A DNA stretch of 64,000 bases, taken from NCBI RefSeq assembly GCF_000143685.1, contig NC_014328.1:2170001-2234000 (forward strand), read 5' to 3'. Of the stretch, positions 16,446-25,563 are shown one piece after another. Both the position numbers and the translations under genes were made by a program. The stretch is from Clostridium ljungdahlii DSM 13528. Its GTDB lineage: Bacteria > Bacillota > Clostridia > Clostridiales > Clostridiaceae. The stretch's first letter is position 1, and each line of letters opens with the position of its first letter. A model generated the notes under the pieces. That model worked only from the letters and a program-made list of their open reading frames with translations. It was not told the origin of the DNA and searched no databases.

Positions 16446-17105
16446 ATGCTAATACTTATAAAAGACATACTTCCTGTTATAAGTATGTCCCTAGTAGTAT
16501 CCATGTCATCTACAGTTATGGCAGCAGTATCAGGAATAACTATAGGAATTTTAGCAGGACTAAAAGATTTTAAATTGAAAAAGGTTATGGTAAGGTTATT
16601 AGAAACCCTTATGAGTACTCCGCCAGTACTCATGGGGCTTTTAGTGTATTTATTACTTTCAAGAAAAGGTGTTTTAGGCAGTCTGGAGCTTTTATTTACT
16701 CCAACAGCTATGATTATAGCACAGACACTATTGGTATTTCCTATAATAACTGGCCTTACAATTAGTTCAACACAAAAGCAAGGTAGGGAGATTAAAAAAA
16801 ATTGTGAAGTGCTTGGTGCTTCAAGATTTAAAACTTTATTAACCATAATTGTCGAAATGAAGGAACAGCTGCTTACTATAGCTGCTACTGGCTTTGGAAG
16901 AGCTATTTCAGAAGTTGGAGCAGTAATGATGGTAGGAGGAAATATTAAAGATCATACAAGAGTAATGACCACATATATAGCATTAGAAACAGGAAAAGGA
17001 AATTTTGAAGGAGCTATCATCATAGGAGTAATACTACTTTCTATTTCTCTAATTATAAATGTCATTTTACACAAATTTCGAGGAAGTGAAATTGATGAAT
17101 ATTGA
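16446..17105 (+). CDS. tupB: Tungstate ABC transporter permease
   Basis: A 219-residue membrane protein with about five helices. The cytoplasmic EAA-type loop reads EVLGASRFKTLLTIIVEMKEQLLTIAATGFGRAISEVGAVMMVGGN, as in TupB/ModB permeases. I place the start at ATG 16446 because GGGAGA lies 8 bases upstream; an in-frame ATG 18 bases earlier overlaps that site. tupC starts inside its last codons. Two copies of TupB pair with two TupC subunits. Confidence 0.92.
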   Translation: MLILIKDILPVISMSLVVSMSSTVMAAVSGITIGILAGLKDFKLKKVMVRLLETLMSTPPVLMGLLVYLLLSRKGVLGSLELLFTPTAMIIAQTLLVFPIITGLTISSTQKQGREIKKNCEVLGASRFKTLLTIIVEMKEQLLTIAATGFGRAISEVGAVMMVGGNIKDHTRVMTTYIALETGKGNFEGAIIIGVILLSISLIINVILHKFRGSEIDEY

Positions 17106-17799
17106 GGTCTTAAATATTATAAAACAATATGGAAATAGGGTAGTGCTAAATATAGATAAATTTAATTTTAAACAAGCAGGAATATATATAATTTTAGGCT
17201 TAAATGGAAGTGGGAAAAGCACATTTCTTGAGTGTATAGCAGGAGTAAATAGAGTTAATTCAGGAAGCATAAAATACGACGATGAAGATTTTGAAGATAC
17301 AAAAGATAAAATTTCAATGTTACTTCAGAAACCATATATTTTCAATACTTCTGTTAAGGAAAATATAATAAAAGGACTTCTATTTAAAGAGAAAAGGTGG
17401 GAAGAGCTTTTACAAAAGTATGGTTCCTATATTAAAGATTTTGATATGGAAAAATTAATGGATAAGAATGCAAAAACTTTATCTGGTGGAGAAAAAGCGA
17501 AAACAGCTCTTTTAAGAGTAGCTATGCTGGAGACAAAGATAACTTTATTAGATGAACCAACTGCTAGCATGGACTTAGAAAGCACATTAGTTGCTGAAAA
17601 ATTAATAAAAAATATGTGTTTTAATGATAGAACTGTAATAATGATTACTCATGATTTATATCAGGCAAAGAGAATAGCTGATTATGTTCTTTATATGGAT
17701 AAAGGTAAAATTATCGAATATGGGGATAAGGTTCAGTTTTTTACAAATCCTTCAAATGAAAAACTTAAAATGTGGTTAAATGCAGATTGCATAAAATAG
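17095..17799 (+). CDS. tupC: Tungstate ABC transporter ATPase
   Basis: A 234-residue ATPase with Walker A GLNGSGKST (about residues 36-44), Q-loop MLLQKPYIF, signature LSGGEKAKTA and Walker B ITLLDEPTASMD. The ATG at 17095 overlaps the tupB stop by 11 bases, with GAGGAAGTG upstream, so translation is coupled. It has no C-terminal regulatory domain of the ModC (MOP) type, which is usual for TupC. Confidence 0.93.
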   Translation: MNIEVLNIIKQYGNRVVLNIDKFNFKQAGIYIILGLNGSGKSTFLECIAGVNRVNSGSIKYDDEDFEDTKDKISMLLQKPYIFNTSVKENIIKGLLFKEKRWEELLQKYGSYIKDFDMEKLMDKNAKTLSGGEKAKTALLRVAMLETKITLLDEPTASMDLESTLVAEKLIKNMCFNDRTVIMITHDLYQAKRIADYVLYMDKGKIIEYGDKVQFFTNPSNEKLKMWLNADCIK

Positions 17800-17852
17800 G
17801 ATTAAATACTAAAATCATCACTTCGATGGTGAAAGATAGGAGGCAATAAAGT

Positions 17853-19085
17853 ATGGACTTTTATAAGGTGTCATCAGTTGAGGAGGTAAAAGACACAATT
17901 AACTCTAATTTTTCTATAAGTTTAGGGAAAGAATTAATAGATTTAAAAGAATGTAATGACAGAATATTATATGAGGATATTGTTTCACCGTTAAATGTTC
18001 CAGGTTTTAAAAGATCTATTGTGGATGGATATGCAGTAAAGTGTAAGGAAGTACAGGGAGCTAGTGAAAGTATGCCATCTATGCTTGATTTAAAGGGAGA
18101 AGTTATAATGGGCAAGATGCCTTCTAAATCGTTGGAATTTCCAGGAGAATGTATGTACATACCAACTGGAGGAATGCTTCCTGAGGGTGCAGATAGTGTG
18201 GTAATGATCGAGTATACTGATAAAATGGATGATACTACTATACTTGTGAATAAGCCAGTCCCATTTGGTGAAAATGTGCTTAATGAAGATGAAGATGTGG
18301 AATTAGGGGAAACTGTGCTTAAAGCAGGAACAGTACTTAAACCCTATAGTATAAGCATGTTGTCCAGTTTGGGAATTATTAAGGTACCAGTAATTTGCAC
18401 ACCCAAGGTGGGGATAATTTCTACTGGGGATGAAATTATATCACCAGAAGAATATCCAAAGCCTGGTCAAATCAGAGACATAAATTCATATCTTTTGTAT
18501 TCTTCTGTCATTGAAGATGGTGGAGAAGCAATATTCTATGGAGTCATAAGAGATGATTATGAAAAATTATTTGAAACTGCAAAAAAAGCTAATGAAGAAT
18601 GTGATATAGTTCTCATATCTGGTGGAAGTTCAGTAGGAAAGAAGGATCAAACTGCGAAAATTATTGATGAACTTGGTAAGCCAGGTATACTTCTTCATGG
18701 AATATCAATAAAACCAGGTAAACCAACTATACTAGGAAAAGTTAAAAATAAACCTATATTTGGGTTGCCAGGACATCCTCTTTCCTGTGCAGTAGTTTAT
18801 AGAATAATAGTTAGATATTTTTTACAGAGGATGATGAAATTTGAAGAAGTTGAATATCCTATTCCTTGTAAGTTTAGTACTAACTATCATAAGGCCAAAG
18901 GAAGGGAAGAATATCTTCCAGTTACAATTGAAAATATAGAAGGAGAATATATAGCTGTACCTGTTTTAACTAAGTCTGCTGCAATCAGTGGATTTACCAA
19001 GGCTTGGGGTTATGTAAAGATAGATAAAAATGTAGAGGGAATTTTTAAAGATCAACAGGTATATGTTTATAAATTTCAGAGGTGA
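17853..19085 (+). CDS. moeA: Molybdopterin molybdenumtransferase MoeA, copy 1
   Basis: A 410-residue MoeA inserts molybdate or tungstate into adenylated pterin. Motifs: VPGFKRSIVDGYAV near the start, YIPTGGMLPEGADSVVMIE, VGIISTGDEI, PGQIRDINSYLL, ISGGSSVGKKD, KPGKPTILG and GLPGHPLSCAVV. Length is that of the family. The ATG follows AGGAGG. Its location right after tupABC suggests tungsten as the metal; two MoeA types for Mo and W are known in other organisms. A second, longer MoeA follows 4 bp later. Confidence 0.95.
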   Translation: MDFYKVSSVEEVKDTINSNFSISLGKELIDLKECNDRILYEDIVSPLNVPGFKRSIVDGYAVKCKEVQGASESMPSMLDLKGEVIMGKMPSKSLEFPGECMYIPTGGMLPEGADSVVMIEYTDKMDDTTILVNKPVPFGENVLNEDEDVELGETVLKAGTVLKPYSISMLSSLGIIKVPVICTPKVGIISTGDEIISPEEYPKPGQIRDINSYLLYSSVIEDGGEAIFYGVIRDDYEKLFETAKKANEECDIVLISGGSSVGKKDQTAKIIDELGKPGILLHGISIKPGKPTILGKVKNKPIFGLPGHPLSCAVVYRIIVRYFLQRMMKFEEVEYPIPCKFSTNYHKAKGREEYLPVTIENIEGEYIAVPVLTKSAAISGFTKAWGYVKIDKNVEGIFKDQQVYVYKFQR

Positions 19086-19089
19086 TATT

Positions 19090-20997
19090 ATGGCACAGAA
19101 AGTATATTTATCAAATTATGAATTTAAAGAAGCATTAAATAAATATTTAAGTGAAATAAGTTCTGTATTTCTTAATAAAGAAGTAATAAACACAGAAGAA
19201 GGTTTAGGCAGAGTTATTGCACAGGCGGTTTATTCAAAAATTTCTTCCCCTTTTTATAATTGTTCTGCCATGGATGGTATTGCTCTTCATAGTTCTAAAA
19301 CTATAGGAGCATCTGAAAAGCATCCTATTGAGCTGGAGGAAGAGAAGGATTATATAGTAGTAGACACAGGAGATCCAGTTCCAAAGGAATATGACTGCGT
19401 AATAATGGTAGAGGATATAGTTAACATAGATGAAAATAAAATTCAAATATATAAAAGTGCAGCCCCTTGGCAGAATATACGTCCTTTAGGTGAAGATATA
19501 GTGGAAAATCAACTTATTGTTCCATCAGGTCATGTTATAAGACCTGTAGATATAGGAGCAATGCTGGCAGGAGGAGTAAATACAATTGAAGTTTACAAAA
19601 AACCTTTAGTAGGCATTATACCAACAGGTACTGAGCTAGTGGAACCAGGTAGTGACCTTAAAGTTGGAGATATAATTGATTTTAATTCAAGGGTTTTTAG
19701 TGCACAAGTAATTGAATATGGAGGAACACCAAAAAGGTATGGCATAGTAAAAGATAATTATGAAATTTTAAAGGAAACTTTAAAAAGAGCTGTTTCGGAG
19801 TGTGATATAGTTATAATCAATGCTGGTTCTTCTGCAGGAAGAGAAGATTTTACCAGTGATTTAATTGCTGATTTAGGAAAAGTTTATGTACATGGTATTG
19901 CTATAAAACCAGGAAAACCTACTATTATGGGACAGATTAATAATAAACCTGTTCTTGGTATACCTGGATATCCTGTTTCTGCTCATATCATAATGGAAAA
20001 AGTTCTTAAGAAAATAGTAGAAAATTATCAAGGACTGAAAACAAAAGAACCTCAAAAGGTAGATGCAATTTTATCCAGAAGAATTATGTCATCCTTAAAG
20101 CATTTAGAATTTGTGAGAATGAAGCTTGGATATGTGGGAAATAAGATTATTGCAACACCACTATCAAGAGGAGCAGGTGCCACTATGTCACTTGTTAGAG
20201 CCGATGGAACATTAGAGGTTCCTCAAAATGTAGAAGGTATTGAAGCAGGAACAAAAGTTGAAATAAGTCTTATGAGGGATATGGAGGAAATTAAAAACAC
20301 TATTGTGTGTATAGGCAGCCATGATCCTATTTTGGATATATTGTCAGATATGCTTCATTTAAGCAGTAAACATTACTATTTATCTTCAGCTCATACAGGA
20401 AGTATGGGTGGAATAATGTCTCTTAAGAATGAAGAAACACATATTGCTCCTATTCATTTATTGGATATGGAAACTGGAGAATATAATATTTCTTATATCA
20501 ATAAGTATTTAAAAAATAAAAATATAGCATTGATAAAAGTAGTAAAAAGAATTCAAGGACTTATGGTTCAAAAGGGTAATCCTCTGTCACTTACAAATAT
20601 TTCAGATATATCAGAAAAAAATGTGCGTTTTGTAAATAGACAAAGAGGAGCAGGTACAAGATTACTTTTAGATTACTATTTAAAAAAGCTTCACATTTCA
20701 CCAGAACAAATTAATGGTTATGAAAGAGAAGAGTTTACACACCTTTCAGTGGCAGCAGCAGTAGCTAATGGAGATGTTGATTGTGGCCTTGGAGTATATT
20801 CCGCAGCAGATATGATGGGCCTTGATTTCATTCCAGTTTGCAATGAGGAATACGATTTTGCAGTGCCCGTACAGTATTTGGAGCTTGATATAATTAAAGA
20901 GCTGCTTAAGGTTATGAAAAGCAGTGAATTTTTAAAGAAGCTTGATGAACTTGGAGGCTATGATTACTCGGATATATGTAATATAATATATATTTAA
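19090..20997 (+). CDS. MoeA fused to a periplasmic-binding-like (LysR/ModA-type) domain, copy 2
   Basis: A 635-residue fusion. Residues 1-410 are MoeA (SPFYNCSAMDGIAL, GIIPTGTELV, DFNSRVFSA, NAGSSAGREDFT, KPGKPTIMGQ, GIPGYPVSAHII). Residues about 415-635 are a substrate-binding-like domain (CIGSHDPILDILSDMLH, AHTGSMGGIMSLKNEETHIA, RQRGAGTRLLLDYYL), the PBP fold that binds oxyanions in ModA and effectors in LysR proteins. It is intracellular (no signal). The attached domain might present or sense molybdate/tungstate. The ATG at 19090 follows AGAGGTG. This fusion is widespread, but what the extra domain binds is not settled. Confidence 0.92.
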   Translation: MAQKVYLSNYEFKEALNKYLSEISSVFLNKEVINTEEGLGRVIAQAVYSKISSPFYNCSAMDGIALHSSKTIGASEKHPIELEEEKDYIVVDTGDPVPKEYDCVIMVEDIVNIDENKIQIYKSAAPWQNIRPLGEDIVENQLIVPSGHVIRPVDIGAMLAGGVNTIEVYKKPLVGIIPTGTELVEPGSDLKVGDIIDFNSRVFSAQVIEYGGTPKRYGIVKDNYEILKETLKRAVSECDIVIINAGSSAGREDFTSDLIADLGKVYVHGIAIKPGKPTIMGQINNKPVLGIPGYPVSAHIIMEKVLKKIVENYQGLKTKEPQKVDAILSRRIMSSLKHLEFVRMKLGYVGNKIIATPLSRGAGATMSLVRADGTLEVPQNVEGIEAGTKVEISLMRDMEEIKNTIVCIGSHDPILDILSDMLHLSSKHYYLSSAHTGSMGGIMSLKNEETHIAPIHLLDMETGEYNISYINKYLKNKNIALIKVVKRIQGLMVQKGNPLSLTNISDISEKNVRFVNRQRGAGTRLLLDYYLKKLHISPEQINGYEREEFTHLSVAAAVANGDVDCGLGVYSAADMMGLDFIPVCNEEYDFAVPVQYLELDIIKELLKVMKSSEFLKKLDELGGYDYSDICNIIYI

Positions 20998-21037
20998 GAG
21001 ATCATTCTGAGAAAAATGTTGATATCAAGTGATTATT

Positions 21038-21089
21038 AGACTCATATGTGAAAGAAGACAAATATTTGTATTCTGTTACATATGAGTCT
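21038..21089 (+). terminator. 12-bp perfect hairpin after moeA pair
   Basis: AGACTCATATGT (21038-21049) pairs with ACATATGAGTCT (21078-21089), followed by only TAAAA. It separates the tup-moe operon from the MOSC-activator genes; without a U-run it may be leaky. Confidence 0.5.
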
Positions 21090-21122
21090 TAAAAGATAAG
21101 TTGCATGAAGGGAGATACTTGG

Positions 21123-21554
21123 ATGCCTAGTATTTTATTGATAAATATAGGTGAGGAGAAAGGAGTTGTTAAGAAGGATATTGAAAAGGGATATTTTGAA
21201 ATAAATCATGGTCTTGTAGGAGATATTCATGCAGGAAAATTAGATAGACAGGTGAGTTTACTGGGACAGGAAAGCATTGATAAGATAAAAAAATCAGGAA
21301 TAGATGGCTTTTGTACAGTTAAATTTACTGAAAATCTTACTACCTTTGGTTTAGATCTATATAAGTTGTCTGTTGGTACAAAAATGAAAATAGGTGAAGC
21401 TGTTTTAGAAATTACTGAAGTTGGAAAACAGTGTCATAAAGGCTGTGAAAGAAGAAAATTAGCAGATGACTGTGTTATGACTAGAGAATGCGTATTTGCT
21501 AAAGTGTTAAGTTCTGGATGGATTAAAAGAGGAGATAAAATTGAAATAATATGA
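21123..21554 (+). CDS. MOSC-domain protein, coupled to sigma-54 activator
   Basis: A 143-residue stand-alone MOSC domain: MPSILLINIGEEKG, NHGLVGDIHAGKLDRQVSLL, FTENLTTFGLDL, EITEVGKQCHKGCERRK. MOSC domains are related to the C-terminus of Moco sulfurases and are thought to bind the cofactor or carry sulfur on a Cys; the CHKGC pair near residue 107 fits. The ATG at 21123 follows GAAGGGAG. Its stop overlaps the next ATG (ATGA), so it is translated together with the activator at 21551. Since that activator has no sensor, this protein could be its cofactor-sensing partner, which is inference. Confidence 0.82.
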   Translation: MPSILLINIGEEKGVVKKDIEKGYFEINHGLVGDIHAGKLDRQVSLLGQESIDKIKKSGIDGFCTVKFTENLTTFGLDLYKLSVGTKMKIGEAVLEITEVGKQCHKGCERRKLADDCVMTRECVFAKVLSSGWIKRGDKIEII

Positions 21555-22576
21555 AAAGTGATAATGAAAAAGTATATAGAAAATCAGTAAAAAAGATATC
21601 TCAAAGTTGTGCTATATATACTTTTGATAAGATAATAGGAAAAAGTAAAAATTTTGTAAGCGTAATAGAATATGCAAAAAAAATATCTGATAGTACATCT
21701 ACTGTATTGATAACTGGTGAGAGTGGTACAGGTAAAGAAATCTTTGCACAAGCTATACATAATTTAAGTAGTAGAAGAGGTAAAATCTTTATTGCAGTAA
21801 ATTGTGGCGCTATACCATCAAATCTTATTGAGTCAGAGTTGCTTGGCTATGAAGAAGGGGCTTTTACAGGAGCTAAAAAGGGTGGTAATGCTGGTAAATT
21901 TGAATTAGCTCATGGTGGAACTATTTTTTTAGATGAAATAGGTGAAATGTCATTAGAGACACAAGTAAGACTTTTAAGGGTTATAGAAGAAGGTGTTGTA
22001 AGCAGAGTTGGAGGTTCTAAGCAGATTCCTGTAGATGTTAGAATTATAGCAGCTACAAATAAAGACTTACAAGAGGAAGTAAAAAAGGGAAGCTTTAGAA
22101 AGGATTTATTTTATAGACTTAATGTACTTCCTCTATGGCTTCCACCTTTAAGAGATAGAAAAGAAGATATCCCTATTTTGATAGATTACTATATGACTAA
22201 AGTAAGTAAGAAGCTAAACAAGAATAAGTTTAAAATTGATAGTACTGTAATGAATAAATTTATGGAATATGATTGGCCTGGGAATATAAGAGAATTAGAA
22301 AACGTTGTTGAACTTATAGTAAATACAGAAAAGATTCCAGATTATATACTTAAACTACATAAAACTTTTGTAGTTGGAAACAATAAAGTTGCTGAAGGTT
22401 CTATGAATTTTGAAAGTATGAAGCTTGAAGATGTAGAAAAAAATCATATTATAAAGGTTCTTAAAAGCTTCAGAGGAAATATAAGTTTAGCAGCTAAGGC
22501 AATGGGGATTGGAAGAAACACCTTATATAGGAAGATGGAAAAGTATCACATAGAATGTTCCGAAACAGAACAATGA
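21551..22576 (+). CDS. Sigma-54-dependent activator without sensor domain (type 1, copy B)
   Basis: A 341-residue activator with only the AAA+ core and Fis HTH. Walker A GESGTGKE is at about 55-62, GAFTGA about 102, R-finger region FRKDLFYRLNVLPLWLPPLRDR, and HTH AAKAMGIGRNTLYRKMEKY. It starts with a short 20-residue tail where the copy at 11651 has a PAS domain. Domain loss means constitutive or partner-controlled activity, as in PspF. It overlaps the MOSC gene by 4 bases and ends 139 bp before AOR copy B, whose sigma-54 promoter it probably controls. Confidence 0.92.
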   Translation: MKSDNEKVYRKSVKKISQSCAIYTFDKIIGKSKNFVSVIEYAKKISDSTSTVLITGESGTGKEIFAQAIHNLSSRRGKIFIAVNCGAIPSNLIESELLGYEEGAFTGAKKGGNAGKFELAHGGTIFLDEIGEMSLETQVRLLRVIEEGVVSRVGGSKQIPVDVRIIAATNKDLQEEVKKGSFRKDLFYRLNVLPLWLPPLRDRKEDIPILIDYYMTKVSKKLNKNKFKIDSTVMNKFMEYDWPGNIRELENVVELIVNTEKIPDYILKLHKTFVVGNNKVAEGSMNFESMKLEDVEKNHIIKVLKSFRGNISLAAKAMGIGRNTLYRKMEKYHIECSETEQ

Positions 22577-22626
22577 TCTGAAATGGAACAAAATTGCACC
22601 AAGATGGAACAGTTTGCTTGGCGCAA
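22562..22626. promoter_or_regulatory. Candidate activator sites upstream of AOR copy B
   Basis: Three GGAACA/AGAACA units end at 22572, 22590 and 22611 (spacing 18 and 21). They overlap an inverted repeat, TTGCACCAAG (22594-22603) and CTTGGCGCAA (22617-22626), with one mismatch. This differs completely from the arrays before the other two sigma-54 promoters, so a different activator may act here. Confidence 0.5.
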
Positions 22627-22652
22627 TACCCTCAAAACACAATATTTTATTA

Positions 22653-22669
22653 TTGGCATGGTTTATGCT
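22653..22669 (+). promoter_or_regulatory. Sigma-54 promoter of AOR copy B
   Basis: TTGGCATGGTTTATGCT has GG at 22655-22656 and GC at 22667-22668, 10 bp apart, 46 bp before the AOR start. It differs from the other two at the centre only. Confidence 0.85.
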
Positions 22670-22714
22670 ATATATATAATTGTTTGAATAATCAATTTTT
22701 TTAGGAGGGTTTTT

Positions 22715-24538
22715 ATGTACGGATATAAGGGTAAGGTATTAAGAATTAATCTAAGTAGTAAAACTTATATAGTGGAAGAATTGAAAATTGACAAAGCTAA
22801 AAAATTTATAGGTGCAAGAGGGTTAGGCGTAAAAACCTTATTTGACGAAGTAGATCCAAAGGTAGATCCATTATCACCTGATAACAAATTTATTATAGCA
22901 GCGGGACCACTTACAGGTGCACCTGTTCCAACAAGCGGAAGATTCATGGTAGTTACTAAATCACCTTTAACAGGAACTATTGCTATTGCAAATTCAGGTG
23001 GAAAATGGGGAGCAGAATTCAAAGCAGCTGGATACGATATGATAATCGTTGAAGGTAAATCTGATAAAGAAGTTTATGTAAATATAGTAGATGATAAAGT
23101 AGAATTTAGGGATGCTTCTCATGTTTGGGGAAAACTAACAGAAGAAACTACAAAAATGCTTCAACAGGAAACAGATTCGAGAGCTAAGGTTTTATGCATA
23201 GGACCAGCTGGGGAAAAGTTATCACTTATGGCAGCAGTTATGAATGATGTTGATAGAACAGCAGGACGTGGTGGTGTTGGAGCTGTTATGGGTTCAAAGA
23301 ACTTAAAAGCTATTGTAGTTAAAGGAAGCGGAAAAGTAAAATTATTTGATGAACAAAAAGTGAAGGAAGTAGCACTTGAGAAAACAAATATTTTAAGAAA
23401 AGATCCAGTAGCTGGTGGAGGACTTCCAACATACGGAACAGCTGTACTTGTTAATATTATAAATGAAAATGGTGTACATCCAGTAAAGAATTTTCAAAAA
23501 TCTTATACAGATCAAGCAGATAAGATCAGTGGAGAAACTTTAACTAAAGATTGCTTAGTTAGAAAAAATCCTTGCTATAGGTGTCCAATTGCCTGTGGAA
23601 GATGGGTAAAACTTGATGATGGAACTGAATGTGGAGGACCAGAATATGAAACATTATGGTCATTTGGATCTGATTGTGATGTATACGATATAAATGCTGT
23701 AAATACAGCAAATATGTTGTGTAATGAATATGGATTAGATACCATTACAGCAGGATGTACTATTGCAGCAGCTATGGAACTTTATCAAAGAGGTTATATT
23801 AAGGATGAAGAAATAGCAGCAGATGGATTGTCACTTAATTGGGGAGATGCTAAGTCCATGGTTGAATGGGTAAAGAAAATGGGACTTAGAGAAGGATTTG
23901 GAGACAAGATGGCAGATGGTTCATACAGACTTTGTGACTCATACGGTGTACCTGAGTATTCAATGACTGTAAAAAAACAGGAACTTCCAGCATATGACCC
24001 AAGAGGAATACAGGGACATGGTATTACTTATGCTGTTAACAATAGGGGAGGATGTCACATTAAGGGATATATGGTAAGTCCTGAAATACTTGGCTATCCA
24101 GAAAAACTTGATAGACTTGCAGTGGAAGGAAAAGCAGGATATGCTAGAGTATTCCATGATTTAACAGCTGTTATAGATTCACTTGGATTATGTATTTTTA
24201 CAACATTTGGTCTTGGTGCACAGGATTATGTTGATATGTATAATGCAGTAGTTGGTGGAGAATTACATGATGTAAATTCTTTAATGTTAGCTGGAGATAG
24301 AATATGGACTTTAGAAAAAATATTTAACTTAAAGGCAGGCATAGATAGTTCACAGGATACTCTTCCAAAGAGATTGCTTGAAGAACAAATTCCAGAAGGA
24401 CCATCAAAAGGAGAAGTTCATAAGTTAGATGTACTACTACCTGAATATTATTCAGTACGTGGATGGGATAAAAATGGTATTCCTACAGAGGAAACGTTAA
24501 AGAAATTAGGATTAGATGAATACGTAGGTAAGCTTTAG
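22715..24538 (+). CDS. aor: Tungsten aldehyde:ferredoxin oxidoreductase, copy B
   Basis: A 607-residue AOR colinear with copy A (9645). It keeps the tungstopterin motifs (CIGPAGEKLSLMAAVMNDVDR, GGVGAVMGSKNLKAI) and the cluster ligands Cys287, 290 and 294 (NPCYRCPIACGR) and the GLCIFTTFG Cys. The ATG follows TTAGGAGGG. Compared with copy A the differences are scattered and conservative, so both should be active; differing promoter-upstream sites suggest different induction. It leads the only complete module, AOR-moaD-thiF, so carrier protein and activating enzyme can be made along with the enzyme they serve. Confidence 0.95.
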   Translation: MYGYKGKVLRINLSSKTYIVEELKIDKAKKFIGARGLGVKTLFDEVDPKVDPLSPDNKFIIAAGPLTGAPVPTSGRFMVVTKSPLTGTIAIANSGGKWGAEFKAAGYDMIIVEGKSDKEVYVNIVDDKVEFRDASHVWGKLTEETTKMLQQETDSRAKVLCIGPAGEKLSLMAAVMNDVDRTAGRGGVGAVMGSKNLKAIVVKGSGKVKLFDEQKVKEVALEKTNILRKDPVAGGGLPTYGTAVLVNIINENGVHPVKNFQKSYTDQADKISGETLTKDCLVRKNPCYRCPIACGRWVKLDDGTECGGPEYETLWSFGSDCDVYDINAVNTANMLCNEYGLDTITAGCTIAAAMELYQRGYIKDEEIAADGLSLNWGDAKSMVEWVKKMGLREGFGDKMADGSYRLCDSYGVPEYSMTVKKQELPAYDPRGIQGHGITYAVNNRGGCHIKGYMVSPEILGYPEKLDRLAVEGKAGYARVFHDLTAVIDSLGLCIFTTFGLGAQDYVDMYNAVVGGELHDVNSLMLAGDRIWTLEKIFNLKAGIDSSQDTLPKRLLEEQIPEGPSKGEVHKLDVLLPEYYSVRGWDKNGIPTEETLKKLGLDEYVGKL

Positions 24539-24555
24539 TTTGATTAATTAGAGAT

Positions 24556-24608
24556 TAGACTTCATGTATTAAAAAAGACATCTTGTCTCTGTATATGAAG
24601 TCTATTTT
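24556..24608 (+). terminator. Forked hairpin between AOR and moaD, copy B
   Basis: TAGACTTCAT (24556-24565) pairs with ATGAAGTCTA (24595-24604), enclosing a small AGACA/TGTCT hairpin, then TTTTCTT. It likely reduces moaD-thiF expression relative to AOR. Confidence 0.6.
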
Positions 24609-24630
24609 CTTAGCCTAAGGAGGTGGAAAC

Positions 24631-24855
24631 TTGAAAATAGAAGTTAGATTATTTGCTTACTTTAGAGAAGGTAGAGATAAAAAATTGTTTTTAGAATTTG
24701 ACGATCCTGTAACACCTGCAGATATATTTAAAAAGATAAATATTAACGAAGAAGAAGTAGCTATTTTACTTATAAATGGTAGGGATGGTAAAGCAAATAC
24801 AGAACTTAATGACAATGATGTCTTATCATTGTTCCCACCAGTAGGAGGCGGTTAA
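24631..24855 (+). CDS. moaD: MoaD-type sulfur carrier, copy 2
   Basis: A 74-residue MoaD ending PPVGGG, with a TTG start 7 bases after AAGGAGGTG. It differs from copy 1 (4655) at only a few residues (EGRDKK for KDRDKK, DDPV for DEPV, INEEE for IKEEE). The thiF-like gene follows 2 bp on. Such near identity, against greater difference between the AOR copies, suggests recent duplication or gene conversion of this part. Confidence 0.88.
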   Translation: MKIEVRLFAYFREGRDKKLFLEFDDPVTPADIFKKININEEEVAILLINGRDGKANTELNDNDVLSLFPPVGGG

Positions 24856-24857
24856 AT

Positions 24858-25544
24858 TTGGAACGCTATGTTAGAAACATGAAAACCCTGTCAAAAGAAG
24901 AAAATGATAACTTAAAGAACTTTAAAGTTTGTGTTGTAGGCTGTGGAGGAATTGGTGGTTATGTTATTGAAATGCTTGGAAGAATAGGAATAGGAAGTAT
25001 TACTGCAGTAGATGGAGACGTATTTGAAGAATCTAATTTAAATAGGCAAATACTTTCAAGTACAGATACTATAGGTTTTAGTAAAGCACTGGAAGCAAAG
25101 CTTAGAATGGAAAAAGTAAATCCACTAATAGAGGTAAAAGCATTAGGAAAAATGCTTTTAGAAGATAATGCCTGCAGTATTTTAAGTAATCACGATGTGG
25201 TAGTAGATGCTCTTGACAGCATACCAGCGAGATTATTACTTCAACGCAGCTGCAAAAAACTTAATATACCAATGGTTCATGGAGCTATAGCAGGATGGTA
25301 TGCTCAAGTTACTACTATATTTCCAGGAGATGATACCTTAAACAAGATTTATAATGTAGATAAACAAACAGCCAAAGGAATCGAAAAGGAAATGGGTAAT
25401 CCATCATTTACACCAGCTTTAGCAGCCTCAATTGAAGTAAGTGAAGTAATAAAGATTCTTTTAGGAAGAGGAGAACTTTTAAGAAAAAAGATGGCTTTTA
25501 TGGATCTTCTCTCTAGTGAGTATGAAATAGTTCCACTTGGGTAA
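24858..25544 (+). CDS. ThiF/MoeB/HesA-type adenylyltransferase, copy 2
   Basis: A 228-residue E1-like enzyme, same layout as copy 1: GCGGIGGYVIEMLGRIGIGS loop, VDGDVFEESNLNRQ, DALDSIPARLLLQRSC and the C-terminal PSFTPALAASIEVSEVIKIL. It has a TTG start coupled to moaD. Differences from copy 1 cluster around residues 95-110 and at the C-terminus. It adenylates the MoaD tail for pterin sulfuration. No zinc CxxC pairs are seen. Confidence 0.85.
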   Translation: MERYVRNMKTLSKEENDNLKNFKVCVVGCGGIGGYVIEMLGRIGIGSITAVDGDVFEESNLNRQILSSTDTIGFSKALEAKLRMEKVNPLIEVKALGKMLLEDNACSILSNHDVVVDALDSIPARLLLQRSCKKLNIPMVHGAIAGWYAQVTTIFPGDDTLNKIYNVDKQTAKGIEKEMGNPSFTPALAASIEVSEVIKILLGRGELLRKKMAFMDLLSSEYEIVPLG

Positions 25545-25563
25545 AAATTTATCCATGAATCTT

